The position numbers were made by a program, and so were the translations under genes. Below are positions 6,227 through 6,544 of a DNA stretch of 6,544 nucleotides, in pieces. The stretch's first letter is position 1. The number at the start of each line of letters is the position of its first letter. Source of the stretch: CAYILC01 sp964364145 (GTDB taxonomy: Bacteria > Patescibacteriota > Microgenomatia > UBA1400 > UBA12028); NCBI GenBank assembly GCA_964364145.1, contig CAYILC010000049.1:1-6544 (forward strand), given 5' to 3'. The notes below the pieces were generated by a model. The model saw only the letters and a list, made by a program, of their open reading frames with translations. It did not search any database and had not been told where the DNA came from.

Positions 6227-6300
6227 AAAAAACCCTCGCCTTCCCTCTCCATTTCCGTGCACAGCATTGTGCATGAAAACAAAGAAGAAGGGCGAGGGTT
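6227..6300 (-). terminator. Intrinsic terminator of the T-box leader
   Basis: AACCCUCGCC (6300-6291) pairs perfectly with GGCGAGGGUU (6240-6231), extended by UUC/GAA past a bulge; an inner hairpin UGCACA-AUGC-UGUGCA closes the loop. Six U follow the stem (6232-6227). The 5' arm is the same segment that forms the antiterminator, so the two structures exclude each other. Confidence 0.93.
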
Positions 6301-6323
6301 CTCGCGGTACCACCTTCGTTACG

Positions 6324-6357
6324 GGTACAAAAAAACCGATCGAGATCGGTTTGTACC
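6324..6357 (-). promoter_or_regulatory. Terminator-like hairpin inside the T-box leader
   Basis: GGUAC pairs with GUACC as outer stem, and AAACCGAUC with GAUCGGUUU as inner stem, leaving part of a seven-U run (6335-6329) after the inner arm. It lies just before the T-box where stem III or an added hairpin would be. The inner stem with its U-run resembles an intrinsic terminator; the outer stem would instead absorb the run into a structural helix. Confidence 0.6.
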
Positions 6358-6544
6358 TCGTCTCAACCTGCTCCGTCTTGCGATGACACAGGTTTTCTGC
6401 TGTTACGGGCGTACCCGGCTTCGCTACTTGCTGACACTCTCAAAGATTCTAAAGAATGCTGCGTTGGTTCTGCGGCTCAGGAGAGTATTTCGATTTGCTT
6501 CTTACGGAAGACTTGCACCAGGCGTCTTCTCTCTGATGTCTCAG

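Larger units (their letters stand above)
6227..6544 (-). promoter_or_regulatory. Tyrosine-type T-box riboswitch leader, 5' end cut by the window edge
   Basis: A tRNA-sensing leader that stops transcription unless uncharged tRNA binds. Visible parts in transcript order: CAGAGAG and the stem I apical loop UGGUGCAA (about 6536-6508), and a candidate specifier codon UAC at 6487-6485 followed by CUCUCCUGAG-type basal strand. Next come a stem II-like hairpin (GCAUUCUU with GAGAGUGU), the segment AGCCGGGUACGCCCGUAAC typical of the stem IIA/B region, and two further hairpins (6364-6393 and 6324-6357). Then comes the T-box GAAGGUGGUACCGCG (6317-6303). The antiterminator is exact: GAAGG with CCUUC and GCGAG with CUCGC around a UGGUACC bulge. 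UGGU pairs with the ACCA end expected for the tRNA encoded downstream. The 5' strand of stem I and the promoter probably lie beyond the edge. The specifier is followed by U where a purine is usual, so the codon call is less certain than the class. Confidence 0.92.

Noticed and set aside
6091..6282. Open frame on the minus strand through the terminator and tRNA
   Set aside because: It starts in the terminator loop and runs through the tRNA-Tyr gene; its sequence is explained by these RNA structures.
1..6544. Insertion sequences, CRISPR arrays, phage genes
   Set aside because: No transposase, integrase, terminal repeats or spaced direct repeats are seen; the short repeat CCCGUAAC in the leader occurs only twice.

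Overview
All recognisable genes lie on the minus strand and read from the right edge towards the left edge. The genes are tightly packed, with gaps from -1 to about 20 bases apart from one 122-base gap, so the window looks like one long polycistronic unit. The content suggests a small-genome bacterium, most plausibly of the Candidate Phyla Radiation (Patescibacteria). The reasons are the rpmF-nusB-acpP-rnc order, short versions of NusB and RNase III, a tRNA gene without an encoded CCA, an acyl-carrier-like protein that has lost its phosphopantetheine serine, and small proteins I cannot name. This assignment is inference. The T-box leader at the head of the unit is more familiar from Firmicutes and relatives.

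Right end (6544 to 6128): a tyrosine-type T-box leader, cut by the window edge. It has a candidate UAC specifier, an apical stem I loop, the canonical T-box/antiterminator and a competing intrinsic terminator. Only 16 bases after the terminator U-run comes a tRNA-Tyr gene (anticodon GUA). The tRNA therefore seems to be transcribed only by read-through of the riboswitch that senses tRNA-Tyr.

Middle right (6125 to 4808): a 299-residue protein starts two bases after the tRNA discriminator base. It resembles an archaeal/eukaryotic-type TyrRS catalytic domain without recognisable HIGH and KMSKS signatures. A 97-residue protein of unknown function follows, with a near-perfect Shine-Dalgarno, and then a 122-base spacer with a strong hairpin.

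Middle (4807 to 3502): a complete, normal-looking bacterial tyrosyl-tRNA synthetase (tyrS), then a 33-residue single-membrane-span protein translationally linked to it.

Left half (3495 to 1): recG helicase, rpmF (ribosomal protein L32), nusB, the degenerate ACP-like gene and rnc (RNase III, running off the left edge).

The right half is thus a tyrosine-tRNA charging module: sensor, tRNA, synthetase-like paralogue and true synthetase. The left half is housekeeping for DNA repair, ribosome and RNA maturation. I see no terminator between the halves, so the T-box could influence the whole series unless internal promoters exist. The most interesting part is the T-box / tRNA-Tyr / pseudo-synthetase arrangement.
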